This document shows positions 1 to 11,465 of a stretch of DNA of 64,000 nucleotides, piece after piece. This stretch comes from Pleodorina starrii (lineage: Eukaryota; Chlorophyta; Chlorophyceae; Chlamydomonadales; Volvocaceae). A program made the translations under genes and the position numbers. The notes beneath the pieces are model-generated. The model saw only the letters and a list, made by a program, of their open reading frames with translations, was not told the DNA's origin and did not search any database. Each line of letters begins with the position of its first letter. Within the stretch, counting starts at the first letter, position 1. The stretch is taken from the NCBI GenBank assembly GCA_030267565.1, contig BRXU01000001.1, forward strand, positions 7,384,001 through 7,448,000, written 5' to 3'.

Positions 1-365
1 AGGAAGGGGGAGGGGAGGGGAGGGAGGGGGGAGGAGGGGAAAGAGTTGAAACACAACAGTTGCAGGAGGGGGGCGGGAAAGAGGAAGGAGGGTCTTGACG
101 TTGTTCTGGTTGGTTAGTTGGTTAGTTGGTTGGTTGGTTCCTTTGTCAACCGTCCGCCCCCCCTCAACCCCCGGGGTACCTTGCTGTTGCGAGCCCTTCG
201 CCGCCCGTGGTTCTCCTTTCTCAAACCTTACCCACCATGCGTGTATGTGTGTATGTGTGTTTTCCCCCACCATGTCCCCCCACCCCCCAACCCCCTTCCC
301 CCCCTTTCCCTCCCCCCTCCCCCCCTCCTCACCCCCCCACCCCTCACCCCCCCTTTTGTACCTAC

Positions 366-3300
366 CTTGATGTGCGAGTCCTTGCTGCCGGTGACCACGT
401 GTTGCAGCCACACCGACGGCCCAATGCCCGTCACCGCATCCAGGTGGTCTACGGTGACGGAGGCGGTGTTGGCGGCCCCCGTACTCAGCTCCATCACGTG
501 CACACTGCCACTCACGGTGCCGATCACGGCGCGACCCTCCAGCAACTCCAGGCGGCTCACCTGAGAGGGGGGAAAAGGGGGGGGTGGGGTGGGAAGGGGG
601 GGGAAGGGAGTGTGTGGGGGGGGGGGGGCGGGGTGTGTGTGTGTTTTTACCCCGGTGCGTGTGTGTATGTGCTGTTCCGGGGCCGTAGGCCCCTTCGCCT
701 GCCCCCTCCCGAAACCCTTCTTCCCCAGATCCGTGCTGTCGACCCTCTTCCCCCTTCCCCCCTTCACCTCTCCTCCTCCTTCCCTCCCCACCTCCCCCCC
801 ACCCCCTCTCCCTCCCCCCCCGGTTTCTCCCAGCCTGCCGTACCACTCACCGGCCTGCTGGTGCACAGCTCGTGTATGCATCTCATGTCGTGCAGGTTCC
901 AGATCTTGATGGTGTTGCGACTGACGGTGACCAGGAATCCGCGATCCAGATCCGAAGCCAGGATCTGGAGCGGCTGGTGCTTGTAGGCGGGGAAGCGGAA
1001 GCTGATGGTGCCGCTGGGGGGGCAGTCGGGGGGGGGAGGGGAAGGGGAAAGGGGAAGGGGAAAGGGGAAGGGGGGGCGTAAGGGGGGGAGTGGGAGTGCG
1101 TGGGGCCAACCCTCCGCAGAAGGGTGCACACAACCCTGATACCGTTTACGGGCTCCGGCCTATACGTGGATACCCCACCCCTACTCCCCCCACCCCTGTC
1201 GGCCTCTCCTTTGGCCCACCCCCCACACGTACCTGTACGTGGATACCCCCCCCCCCCAACACACACACATCCCATGCAGGCCGTTCTTCTTATCTTCCCC
1301 CCCCCCTTCCCCCCTCCCCCCTCCCCCCACCCCTCCCCTTCCCCCCCTCCCCCCACCCATCGCTCCCCCCTCCCCTCCCCCCTCCCCACCCCCACCTGGT
1401 AACGTCCACGATGACGCAGTCGCCGCTGGCGGTCCCCAGCGCCAGATGGTCGTGCGTCCATCCAGTCACGTGATCGTACGGCAGGGCCATGCGGGCGGAT
1501 GCGGCGGTGGAGATGGCGCCGCCGTCCAGGAAAGCCAGGGACACGAAGCACTCGCGGGAGAGGTGCGTCCAGGCGGCCTGGGGGGGTGGGGGGTGAGAGT
1601 GGGAGGGTGGAGACGTGCGTCTGTGTATGTGTGTATGTGTGTATCATCTTTCTTTACCTCCCCCCCTCCCCTCTCTCCCTCTCCCCCTCTCCCCCCCTTG
1701 GCCCCCCGCTTTCCCCCTCCCCGTCTAATCCATCTCCCCTTCCAATCCATCTCCCCTTCCAATCCATCTCCCCTTCCAATCCATCTCCCCCTCCAATCCA
1801 TCTCCCCCTCCAATCCATCTCCCCCTCCAATCCATCTCCCCCTCCAATCCATCTCCCCCTCCAATCCATCTCCCCCTCCAATCCATCTCCCCCTCCCCCT
1901 CCCCCCCCCACACGCCCATACACACACGCCCACCCCCACCAGCAGCGAGGGCGGCCTCCTCAGGTGCAGCTGCCACATGTGCACCGCCCCGTCCCCCAGC
2001 AGCGCGAACAACCGGGCCGAGGAGAGCGACACCGCACTGGCCACCAGCTGCTGGGAGGACAACTGAGGCATGGTGGTGACTGCGGCCTTGTCGGGGCGGC
2101 TGCTGTCGTGGGTGTCGAGCTGAGGGGGAGCGGGGGTTTGGGGGGGGGGGGGGAGGGTTTGGGGGGTTGGGGGGTTGGGGGGGCTTTGCCGTAACGTAAT
2201 CAGGAGCAGAACGAACGAGTGCTACAAGGGGATGGGTGGGGAGGCAAGCAGGTTCTTCTTCAGCCGAGTGTGTCAAACAGACACATCCGCGTACTGCGGA
2301 CGCAACAATCGCGTCCCTGACGGGGGGGGCGCTAGGAACCAATAGTCCCGAGTAAGAGACTTTGGGGGAGGACGGGAAACGGAAATGGGGTGAGATGGAT
2401 GCCGCGGGCAGTGGGAGCAGATGGTCGTGTGTGTTTTTGACCGTACGGGTACCGTGCCTCTCTTCTTCAACCCACCGTCCCCCGCGACACCACCTCCCAA
2501 GACATGCACTCCCCCCAATCTCCCTCCCCCCCCCACAACCCCCCAATCGCCCCCACTCCCCCAACCCCCCCCCCCACCCCCCTAACCCCAACCCCAACCC
2601 ACCAGCCGTATGCTGCTGTCCGCAAACTCCGCCTGGATCAGTCCGTACGACACGGGTCTCAGACTGACGACCGGGGAGTTGCAGTCCATCCACGCCTCGA
2701 ACAGATGCGTGATGCTGAAGATCTTGACCTGATCGGGGGGGGGGAGGAGGAGGGCCAGCGGGGAGGAGGAGGGGGGGCAGGGGTGGGGGACAAGGAGGAG
2801 GGAGATGGGGATGGGGATGGGGAGGGAGAGGAGGAGGGGGAGGAGGAAGGGGAGAGAGACGTGGGGGAGAAAGAGGGGTAAAAGGAAGTAGAAACGCAGG
2901 TGGAGGAGGGGAAGGAGGAGGAGCAGGAGGAGGAGGAAGAGGAGGAGGAGGAAGGGGAAGCGGAGGAGGGAGAGAATGTACCTCTGTGTCTGTCGCCAGG
3001 AAGAAGGTGTTGGGCTTGAAGAAAGCGGTGGACACGGGCGTCTTACTAAGCTTCATTTTGAAGACGGGGACCAGCGTTTCCATGTCCCACAGGGTCACAG
3101 AGCCTGAGGGAGGGGGGGGGCAAACCGAGCCAGGCCGAAGGATGGGGGGGAGGGGGGGCGGAGAAAAAAAGGTAAGAAAGGGCAGCCCGCAAAGGAACCT
3201 TAGGGGCGTTGTTCGCGAACGGACCCAAGCAGCTGTGGCGGGGGTGGGGCCGGGGGCGGTGCGAGAAGGTTGAGAGGACGGGGGCAGTGGGGATGATGGG

Positions 3301-6288
3301 GATGATGGGGATGATGGGGTTTTAGGGTTTTATTCTATCCTTACCCCCCAGGCACGCCCCCTCACCCCTCACCCCCTCCTCCCCCTCTCCTCCCTCCAAC
3401 CCCTTCCCGCACCATCCAGCGATGTCGTCAGAACGTGCTTCAGGTCGGGGTCCTGCACCACCACCGTCATGGGTGCGTAGGTGCGACCAAACTGCTTGAA
3501 GCGCTGGGCATCACAGCCGCGGGGGATGCGCCACAGCTGCAAGGATGGAGGATTCAGGGGGGTGGGGGTGGGGGTGGGGGTTGGGGTTGGGGGTGGGGTA
3601 TCCACGGACAGGCCGGAGCGGATGGAGGATGGCGCAGGGTGGCGCGGATTGATTTGTTATTTGTTTATTTGTTTTGCCTTTTTATTATTTGTTTATTTGT
3701 TTATTAGTGCGTAGCCCGTGGGAGAGTCCCGTCAGCGCTCAGCTGGCTGGCTCGAATCCAATGAAGAGGCAGGTCCGCCGCCCCCGGCCCCCTTTGCGTG
3801 CACACGGATGCAATTTTCGCGCCGTACTCCGTACTCCGTACTCCCCGCAACCACTCCGTACCACTGCGCACGTGTCCATGGCGGTTGTGTACAGCAGATC
3901 CGATTCTGGTACGAACACGCAGCTGGTGACGGGCTGAGAGTAGAGGTTGGTGTACGACGAGAGGCAGGCGCCGCTCATGATGTCAAAGCCGTACACGTGA
4001 CCCTGCGTACGGCACCAGAAGGGGAAGGGGGGTCAGGGAGTGATATGCTCCTTTATAAAACAATGAGGCGGGGGGGGCAGAGGGGTTGAGGCGGGGGAGA
4101 GGTTGGGAGTCAGCCCGTCAGCTGTGGCCTAACCCATCCAGATCGAGCCACTTCAACCCCCGGAAACCCCCTGAACCCCCCCCCCTGGGTTCGGGGTCCG
4201 TTCGCTAACGCCGTCTCCGTCTCCGCTGCGGTATCATTTGGCCCCCCCCCAGAAACCGCATCTCCCGCTCCGCTCCCTCCTCCCCTTCCTTACCTGGAAC
4301 ATGGCCAGCACCATGGCTGTCGGCGCATGCAACGCAATGCGGTCACACCAGGGCGCGTTGATCAGCTCATCCGCAGAATCGCCGCCGCCCCCCTCCCCCC
4401 CGTCCCCAGGGCCGCCGCCGCCACCGCCGTTGCCGCCGCCGCCACCGGCTCCGAAACCGCCGCTGCCGCTGGTGCCGCCGGTTCCGGAGCCAACGCCGCC
4501 GCCGGGGGGTCCGCCGCAGCCCATCATGCGGGCGCCAGGGACGCTGGTGGGCGGGGTTGGGGGTTGGGGTTAGGGGGTCGGGGATACCGTAATAGAAACG
4601 ATACCGCAGCGGGGCAGAGGGGCAGAGGGGGCACCAACTCCTGTGCCTCCCTCAACTCCCTCAACTCCCTTGCCTCCCGCCACTCACTCACTTTAGCGTG
4701 CACCTCATCCGCACGTGCTGGTACTTGCCAAAGCACCACGGCAGTACGGAACCGTCCCTGATCTTTGGCACGTCGTACATATCGCTGGTCTTATCCGTAC
4801 GGAAAGCCTCGTAATCCAGCAGGCACTCCCACACCTGGTGGCGGCGCACGAGGAGGGATGGTTCGGTGGTTGGTTGGTTGGTTGGTTGCCGGTGAGTTGG
4901 GCGGTTGGTTGGTTGGTGGTTCGCGGCATGGTGCGGCATGGCATCCTCATAGCCGCGCTGGCGATAGTACGGTAACGGTACTACAGCTGCCGCCTCAACA
5001 TGCCGTACCTTGACACCGTACGATCCTGCCGTGACCAGCAGGTTCCGGGGCTCGTAAAACACCATCTGGCGGACCGAGGGGGTGGGGTTGAGGGGGGTTG
5101 GGGGTTGGGTGGGACGTAGGGCGGGAGGCAGCGTACAAGGGAGGGCGGCAGGGAGCACCAGAGCCGCACGTACGCCTCACGTGGTGCCACATGACGTGTA
5201 TGCCCTCCCTCCCTCCCTCTCCCCCCTCCCCCCTCCCTCTCCCCTCCCTCCCCCCGGGTGACGTGTGCACGGGGGGTTGCACGGGGCCGCGGGGCTGCCG
5301 CCTCCACCGCCGCCTCCTCCGCCGCCTCTCCACCCGCAGCCGCAGTGCCGTACGGCTGACTGGGCTCCATGGCCCTCAGCCAAAGCCCAAGCCGGGGAGT
5401 CGCTGCGCCATCCTTACCCCCTCCCTCGCCCACCCCTTCCCTCGCCCTCCCCTTCCACGGCGGGTCGACTCGGTTCATTCTGTGTTTGCCCACCGACCCC
5501 GGGCCGCCCCCCCAAGCTGCGCCCGTCCACCAACGTCGCTCGCCTTCTTTCCATCGCTGCGGTCCTCAGCTCCTCAATGTACCCCTCCTCCCCGTTTCGC
5601 CCCCACGACCGCCCCCCCCCCGCTTGCGAAGCCCGCTGGCCCAGGGCCTCTCTCGCTTCCCTCGGCAGCGGCAGCACCTCGGCTGCTGCAGACTGCCGCT
5701 CCAAACTCCTGCGGCTCCGAGACCTGCTGCTGCTGCTGCTGCTGCCGCTGCTGCCTCTGCCGCCAGTATTGCTGCCGCTACCATCTTTCGCAGGCGGTGT
5801 TGCCGTTGCTTCCGGTCCGTGATGAGGGCTGGTGATGGCGGTGGTGCTGCTGCTGCTGCGCCAGCCAGCCAACCAGCGAGCTAGCCAGGTCCCGCTCGTT
5901 CCCCCTCGTGACCCCCTCCCCGCTCGGGCCCACCGTTGCCGCACCTCACCTCACGCACGACTCCGTTTGACCAGGGCATGCAGCTCTTCAGCCGCAGCCG
6001 CTCGTTGTACAGGCGCAGGTTGTCATCGAGGCACGCCGTGAACAGCAGGTTGAGCTCCTGGGCGAGCACCATCGACGTGATGAAGTTCTGCTGGTAGCCG
6101 GGGAACTGGACGTCGTGGATGACGCGCGTGGTGCCGTCGCGCTGCACGTTCCATGCCTTGAGGCAATGCTCGTCCATGGACAAAAACTGCTTCGTGTGGG
6201 CATTGTAAGTAATTCGTCGCACGGATGAAAGGTGGCCACGAAACGCCGCATGAAGGTTGAAGCCCGGTCTTATACTGAGGTCCTCCAT
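366..6288 (-). CDS. WD40-repeat protein, N-terminal 674 residues (continues beyond the left edge)
   Basis: Twelve exons: 5950-6288, 5009-5065, 4692-4834, 4294-4543, 3862-4002, 3413-3536, 2982-3103, 2603-2728, 1940-2119, 1396-1577, 851-1013, 366-560. They total 2022 nt with phase kept at every junction. The ATG at 6288 is the first in frame after an upstream TAG. Successive beta-propeller blades end in motifs such as LKAWNVQRD, GVKVWECLLD, AVLWRIPRG, VTLWDMETL, VHMWQLHL and IKIWNLHD, so this is a multi-propeller WD40 scaffold, not an enzyme. Exon 4 carries a loop of about 50 Gly-rich residues (from about residue 186). The last visible exon ends with DSHIK before a GTAGGT donor, which normally leads into another V-W strand, so the protein continues. 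Overall style recalls large WD40 proteins of cilia (WDR87/WDR97 type), but that identity is a guess. Introns are extremely C-rich or G-rich. Confidence 0.85.
1034..1078. repeat. Purine mirror repeat (GGGGAA/GGGGAAA)
   Basis: A pure G/A run of alternating GGGGAA and GGGGAAA units with mirror symmetry. It lies in the WD40-gene intron between exons 10 and 11. Such homopurine mirror tracts can form triplex (H-DNA). The sequence pattern is seen directly; the structure is inference. Confidence 0.7.
1141..1182 (+). repeat. Dispersed intronic motif, copy 1
   Basis: Contains ACCGTTTACGGGCTCCGGCC followed by TATACGTGGATACCCC. The same string with few changes recurs at 3592-3620 (-), 9704-9740 (+) and 49341-49364 (-). 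A partial copy of the right half (TGTACGTGGATACCCC) starts near 1234. This copy lies in a WD40-gene intron, antisense to the gene. Confidence 0.75.
1727..1896. repeat. 17-bp minisatellite, about 10 copies
   Basis: Tandem unit AATCCATCTCCCCYTCC. The first three copies have T at the variable base and the rest have C. It lies in the WD40-gene intron between exons 9 and 10. The ORFs across it (repeated GLEGEMDW in one frame) are read-through of the repeat, not protein. Confidence 0.9.
3592..3620 (-). repeat. Dispersed intronic motif, copy 2
   Basis: Reverse complement reads CGCTCCGGCCTGTCCGTGGA then TACCCCACC, matching the right two thirds of copy 1. It lies about 60 bp upstream (transcript sense) of the acceptor of WD40 exon 6 and is in sense orientation. 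Confidence 0.65.
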
Positions 6289-6885
6289 ATCATCGGAGTT
6301 AGGCTTCGCCGCGTGGCACTACGCCTCGTGTTAAGACACTTGTACAAAGTAATATGGTTGAATTATTGGACTTATGCTCATTTTACAGGGCTGAGAATTG
6401 AGTCTTTTCCGTCAGGTTATTTTTTTACTGCGATCAGCATACAGTCCCTTCTGGATTGACCGTCACTTGTGAGAACGACATGCTTGCATAACAAGCAGTT
6501 ACTGGCAATTGGGTTGTCTTCCAAGCCTTTAGCTCGTGCCGTACAGTAGTCCTAACCGTCCTCGGATACGGACACTCGGGGAACCCGGGACACTGGCTGA
6601 ATATGCAGAGCAATTTTGACCGACCCGCATAGGAGTGTGTCCTGTCACGTTCCTTGTGACTGCAATGACATCTAATGGGTACCTCTACGCTGCATTGGCG
6701 CCCAAAGGCACACTTCTGTCATCGTGGAGGAGAGGAGGACGCAATTGCGACCCCCCACCCGAGCAGCGCGTGCCCGGCTTTGGGGCTTCACGAGTCGTGC
6801 CCAATCACTCCATGGCACTTCGGCGTTTCGCCATATGCCTTTCACAAGACCGGTACCTGTATTTGTGTATTACGCGCCGACTGTG

Positions 6886-6987
6886 GCGCCGTTCACGACG
6901 TGAACGCACGACTGGTGACTGTTCGCTGAACGTTCACTAAATGTTCAGCAAACAGTCAGGGGGAACGTTCACTGAATGCTCAGCGAA
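6886..6987. repeat. Hairpin cluster A (GTTCACTGAA-type motifs)
   Basis: Contains the inverted repeat GCTGAAC ... GTTCAGC around an 11-nt loop, extended outward by ACTGTT ... AACAGT. This is followed by GAACGTTCACTGAATGCTCA and GCGAACGTTCG. The same motif family reappears at 8281-8357. Confidence 0.6.
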
Positions 6988-7184
6988 CGTTCGTCAAAGA
7001 AGGTGCATCAAACGAAATGCCGGACCCGACGAAATAAATTGTCTGAGGATGCACGGCCGGCCAATGCTTGTCGAGAAGCAGCAGCGCCTTGTCAAGATCT
7101 ATGTTGACTTTATGCAGAACTAGCCGGCAGAGAAACTCATTCGGGAGTGCCGAATCATGGTGAGGGACCGGTGCACTTGTAGGT

Positions 7185-7208
7185 CGTACTATTTTTGGAA
7201 ATAGTACG
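7185..7208. repeat. Perfect 10-bp stem, 4-nt loop hairpin
   Basis: CGTACTATTT, loop TTGG, then AAATAGTACG. It is a simple inverted repeat with no neighbouring gene that would make it a terminator. Confidence 0.6.
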
Positions 7209-7740
7209 GCACGCATGCTCCAGCGCAGGGCAGAGCAGAGCTGGGGCAGAGCCTGCCCTGCTCCAGCGCTGTTCCCGCGCACATAAATGGTATTCACATA
7301 ACTGCTTGGCCTTGTATCGGTTCGTTATATGTGCCCCAGCAGCTTTGGTCACTTAGGCAGCTGTTCATAAGTGGACATGACCACGCAATTCTCTGAGCTA
7401 TTACGCGTAACACGGAATTGCATTAAACAAGCAGAGGACATCAAGGCCGTGCGTTTAGATACCGATGTTGACTGCAGCCAATCTCCCGTGAAAACTTGAA
7501 TTCGCCAAACTTGCGTTTGTCATGCACAAGGGGTCCGCAAAAGCTTCTTGCCGGGCCACGTCTGTTGCATATCCATTTAAAGCTATACATTTTTAAATCA
7601 AAACGCACCAAGCATACAACGGGAGCTTGTTCTGATCCACAATTGAGCGTCTTGACACAACAGTGTGCTCAATCACAAACAGCACTTCCAGAAAGTCACT
7701 GGCGCTAACATCTATACGCTTTTTGTGATATGGGCGATCA

Positions 7741-7999
7741 ACGGGGATCTGGGCGGCCCCGGCGAGGGGCCGGGCGGCCCCGGCGACGGCGGCTGGGCGG
7801 CCCCGGCGACGGCGGCGAGCGGCTGGGTGGCCCCGGCGACGGCGGCGAGAGGCTGGGCGGCCCCGGTGACGGCGAGGCTGGGCCGGGCCGCGCAGGCGAC
7901 GGCGGCGAGGGGCTGGGCCGCGAAGGTGACGGCGTTGAAAGGCCGGGCCGCGCAGGCGGCGGTGGCGAGGGGCTGGGCCGCGCAGGTGACGACCGCCCT
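7741..7999. repeat. GC-rich minisatellite, about 30-bp unit
   Basis: Degenerate tandem copies built from GGCGACGGCGGCGAG plus GGCTGGGCGGCCCC or GGCTGGGCCGCGCA, roughly nine units. All six frames stay partly open because the unit is close to a multiple of three, which creates spurious Pro/Ser-rich and Ala-rich ORFs. Confidence 0.8.
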
Positions 8000-8205
8000 C
8001 TACCCCTGGGGCAGGGGTCCAAAACAACGGGGAGGCACCACCGCAACCCAAAACTACGAGGCAAGGGAAAGCCCACCCCGGCCAGACACGGTCCCGCACG
8101 AAAACGAGCTACCTTGGGCTGAGTCCCCTCACCTAGCTCCAGAAAACATTTGGGGCGAGAACCACGGCGGGTCGCAGGACACCAAACTATGTTAATCCGG
8201 TACGG

Positions 8206-8245
8206 AGCGACGAGCATTGAAGCTTAAGCTTCAATGCTCGTCGCT
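8206..8245. repeat. 40-bp perfect palindrome
   Basis: The left arm is AGCGACGAGCATTGAAGCTT. The right arm is its exact reverse complement with no spacer. It lies between the minisatellite and hairpin cluster B. Confidence 0.95.
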
Positions 8246-8280
8246 TGTTGATTTCGCTTTGCTTGCAGTAGAAGGGCCTG

Positions 8281-8357
8281 AACGGTGAACGGTGAACCTT
8301 CACTCGTCTTCACTGAACGTTCACGGTGAGCGTTCAGTGCAGGTTCAGTGAACGAAG
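8281..8357. repeat. Hairpin cluster B (GTTCACTGAA-type motifs)
   Basis: Starts with tandem AACGGTGAACGGTGAACC. It then has an inverted repeat CACTGAACG ... CGTTCAGTG around an 11-nt loop, then GGTTCAGTGAACGAAG. It shares its motif with cluster A about 1.3 kb to the left. Confidence 0.6.
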
Positions 8358-9080
8358 ACACCCGCGTTTACCCGAGGTACTCGCTGCGACCTTCGTGAGC
8401 ACGGGTCAAGGTCCGCCCCGGCGCTGTTTGCAAGGCCTCTGATGTAAAATCAAAGTGCGAAGAAGTCTTCCCATTACTTGAGTACTCTGCCGGAGGATTT
8501 GATGGGGTGCCGGGGGATTCGACGGGGTGCCTCAAGATGGTTGATGGTTGGAGGCCTGCATGAAACCCCATGAACCATGGACCGCGATGGCCCTGTTCCA
8601 TCCAGCGCGTTCAGTCACCCTAAAAGTTATATATCCTTCTTGCAAGAAGCTTGCGACCGAAAATTGTCACTGCCGATATTCCGGAAACCAAAAGGCGTCC
8701 ACTGGGAGACCTCTCATCGCGTCCCCTCGCGTCCTGGCAATGACCAGTCGTTTACCTGCTTTGCTGAATGCCGCAATTCTTGATTGTCGCTGCACTTGGC
8801 ATGTTAAAAGTCCCAGTTGCCTTTCGGCTCGGGGTCTCGGAGCTCCGCACGGCGCCACACAAATCATTACGGTGGCCCATTAGGAAGCATTTACCCCATT
8901 TTATCTGTTTTGTCTTGATAAATTTCTGCTTGCTGGCAGTTTTTGTCTGAGGTTCTTGTGAGACTTTAAATAGTTTTGTGGCTAGGGCTACTCCGTTTCC
9001 AACCTCAATACTTCCCCAGAATTTCTGTTCTGGGTCTGTCCTTTCAATTTCAAAATTTTCACTAGATAAGTTAGCTGTCC

Positions 9081-11465
9081 ATGGCGCACCGGTCGCTCGG
9101 TCGCTGCGCCATGCGAGGAGCACAACAGGTGCTCCGCAGCGGCGCGCGGCGCGGCCACTGCTGCTCGCCACCACATCATCTCCTCGACGGCTATGAGCCC
9201 AGCACCAGTGCAAGGACGCTGCCCTGGGTGCAGTGCGCGGCGGTGGGCACGTCGTCGCAGGCGGCATGGCGGCTGTCGCCCGGCACCGCATCGGCGCCGT
9301 TGGGCTACACCAGCATTGCCGGCGCGGACTTGAAGCCGCCGACGCAGCCCCTCCCCGACCCCGAAATCATGATGCACGTGGAGGCGGCTCTGGGGTCGCT
9401 GGACACAAAGCCGTTGGTGTGTGTGTCAATGGCGCGTTGGGAGAGGGAGAGAGCGATATGGGGGGGCCGGGGGAGAAGAAGCAGGCGCGCAGGCCCTCGC
9501 GTATGGGCCAGATCACGCGCACCCCGGAACGGCCTTGTCGCGTCTAGCTGCCGTACGGCCCTCCCCAGGCACAGCCCGGCACCGGAGAGCCTCGCCACGG
9601 ATGGGCCGGAAGTGCCGCCTGGCCTGGCCTAGGAGCCGATGACGCCTGCCCCCCCCTACCTCGCTGTTCTTTTGCAGATGAGACGGAATTCTTCTGTTAC
9701 GTTACCGTTCACGGGCTCCGGCCTATACGTGGATAACCCCCCCGCCACCCCCGCTTTGCGCCGCCTCCTCAGGCCCCCGCCCCTCGTCCGGTGGTGATTG
9801 TAATCAGCGGCCCCAGCGGTGTGGGCAAGGATGCGGTGCTGACGCGGCTCAAGGAGCAGCGGGAGGACCTCTACTTCGTGGTCACGGCAACCTCCAGGTC
9901 GGGACGGGGAGGGGTCCTGGGGCTCGGGAGTTGGCTCTGGTGGCGGCGGCGGTTGGCTGGGGTTGGCGCTGTGTGTGTATGTGTGTGTGTGTGTGATACT
10001 GCAGCCTGGGGGTTGGCTGGCTGGTGTGTGGTTGGCCTGGGGGGTGGCGGGAACGGGGGGTGGGCTTTGTGGGTTGTGTGTGGCTCCGGCTGGGGATGGC
10101 TGACTGGGGGGTTGGGCTTCCGCTAGGGAGAAAACCCGCAAGCCGCCCAAGCCCCACCCTGCCGCCGCCGCTTCCTGCCACTCCTCCCCCGCCCGCCCGC
10201 CCCCCACCCCCTCATGGCGCAGGCCCAAGCGGCCGGGCGAGGTGGAGGGTCGCGACTACTTCTTCGTGGGTCGGGAGCGGTTCGAGCAGTGGATAGCGGA
10301 GGACATGCTGCTGGAGCACGCACTGGTGTACGGCGAGTACAAGGGCATCCCGCGGCAGCAGGTGGACGCGGCGCTGGCTGCCGGGACGGATGTGGTGCTG
10401 CGGATCGATGTGCAGGTAGGGCATGTGGGTGTGTGGGTGTGTCCGTGTGTGTGGGGGGGGGAGGGGGGTTTGAGGGTGGGGTGTGTGTGAGTGAGTGTGG
10501 GTGGAGGGTGCGTGTGTGTATATGTCTGTGACCGCCACCGCCCCCTCCGCACCCCCTCGATTACCGTTGTTTTGGCTACGATGTCGGTTAGATAGCTCTT
10601 CTTGTCTACCCCAGCCCACCACAACCCCCCCCCCCCCCGTCACTTCTACCGCGACCCAACCCTCCGCGCAACCCTCCCTCAGGGTGCCGCCACCGTAAAG
10701 CGGCTCATCCCCGACTGCGTCTCCATCTTTGTGACGGCGGACAGTGAGGACGTGCTGGTGCGGCGGCTGGTAGCGAGAAAGACGGAGCCGCTGGTGGGTC
10801 GGCGGGTCGGTGGTTTGGGAGGAGCGAGGCAGGGGAAGGGAAGGCGCGTGCCGCTCGCAGGCTGTCGCTGTCCCTCGTCTGGCTAGCAGGCCGGATGCCC
10901 TGTTCTTTCTCTCGCTTCGACTGACTGATCTGAAGGCTTAGGACTAATCTGACTGCCCTAAAGGCTGTCTGTCTGTCTGGCTGATAGGTAAGGTAGGTGG
11001 AACTGGCTGTCAAGGGAGTCACCGACCCATGGGTCTGTGGCGGGACAGACGAATGAATCGAGCGGCTGTGTGCACCTCCGCCGCCCTCCCCCGGCCCACT
11101 GCCCTGCCTTGCACCTGCGTTCGCCGCCTCCACGTGCCTGACAGGACAAGCTCTTGGTGCGGGTCAAGACCGCGCGGCAGGAGAACGAACACATTGCCAA
11201 CTTCGACTACGGTGAGCTGGGGGGGGGCAAGGCTCCAGGGCTCGGCCGGGCAAGGAGGCGCCGAAGAGCGTTTGCGTCTCTTTGTGTTTGCGTTTGTGTT
11301 TGCGTTTTTCCGCGCACAACCGACGCCAGCTCTCAAACCACCTTTGCCCTTGCCCTGTGCCGTACAGTTGTCGTGAATCGCGACGGTGAGCTGGACGACT
11401 GCGTACGACAAGTCTCCGGCATCATCGAAGCGGAAAAGGCCAAAGTCAGCCGCCGGCTGGGGTGA
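9081..11465 (+). CDS. Guanylate kinase, organelle-targeted type (309 aa)
   Basis: Phosphorylates GMP to GDP with ATP. Six exons: 9081-9416, 9773-9897, 10223-10415, 10683-10793, 11145-11211, 11368-11465 (930 nt, frame preserved). The P-loop GPSGVGKD is at residues 125-132. The GMP-binding segment [17 protein letters not shown] follows across the exon 2/3 junction, then the lid/substrate region [13 protein letters not shown], and [10 protein letters not shown] with a C-terminal helix. The catalytic domain ends at the usual place. The first ~80 residues are Arg/Ala/Ser-rich and look like a transit peptide, as in the plant plastid/mitochondrial enzyme. The start at 9081 is the first ATG of this exon. 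The least certain point is whether exon 1 joins directly to exon 2 or a small exon lies between. Confidence 0.9.
9704..9740 (+). repeat. Dispersed intronic motif, copy 3
   Basis: ACCGTTCACGGGCTCCGGCC followed by TATACGTGGATAACCCC, nearly identical to copy 1. It lies in guanylate kinase intron 1, about 30 bp before the exon 2 acceptor, in sense orientation. Confidence 0.75.

Larger units (their letters stand above)
6289..9080. other. Gene-free interval between the divergent WD40 and guanylate kinase genes
   Basis: About 2.8 kb separates the 5' ends of two divergent genes. The first 1.4 kb is clearly more AT-rich than the flanks. It holds two related hairpin clusters (6886-6987 and 8281-8357), a short hairpin (7185-7208), a minisatellite (about 7741-7999) and a 40-bp palindrome (8206-8245). 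No ORF here has splice structure or family motifs that I can support. Promoters of both flanking genes must lie at its ends. Confidence 0.7.

Noticed and set aside
126..2200. Long Pro- or Gly-rich ORFs on both strands (for example 228-1133 minus, 1239-2066 plus)
   Set aside because: They run through C-rich introns and the 17-bp minisatellite of the WD40 gene; only the WD40 exon pieces inside them are conserved.
7738..8217. Minus-strand Pro/Ser-rich ORF resembling a hydroxyproline-rich wall protein
   Set aside because: It is the translation of a GC-rich minisatellite whose unit is near a multiple of three. No signal peptide, and all frames show similar low-complexity ORFs.
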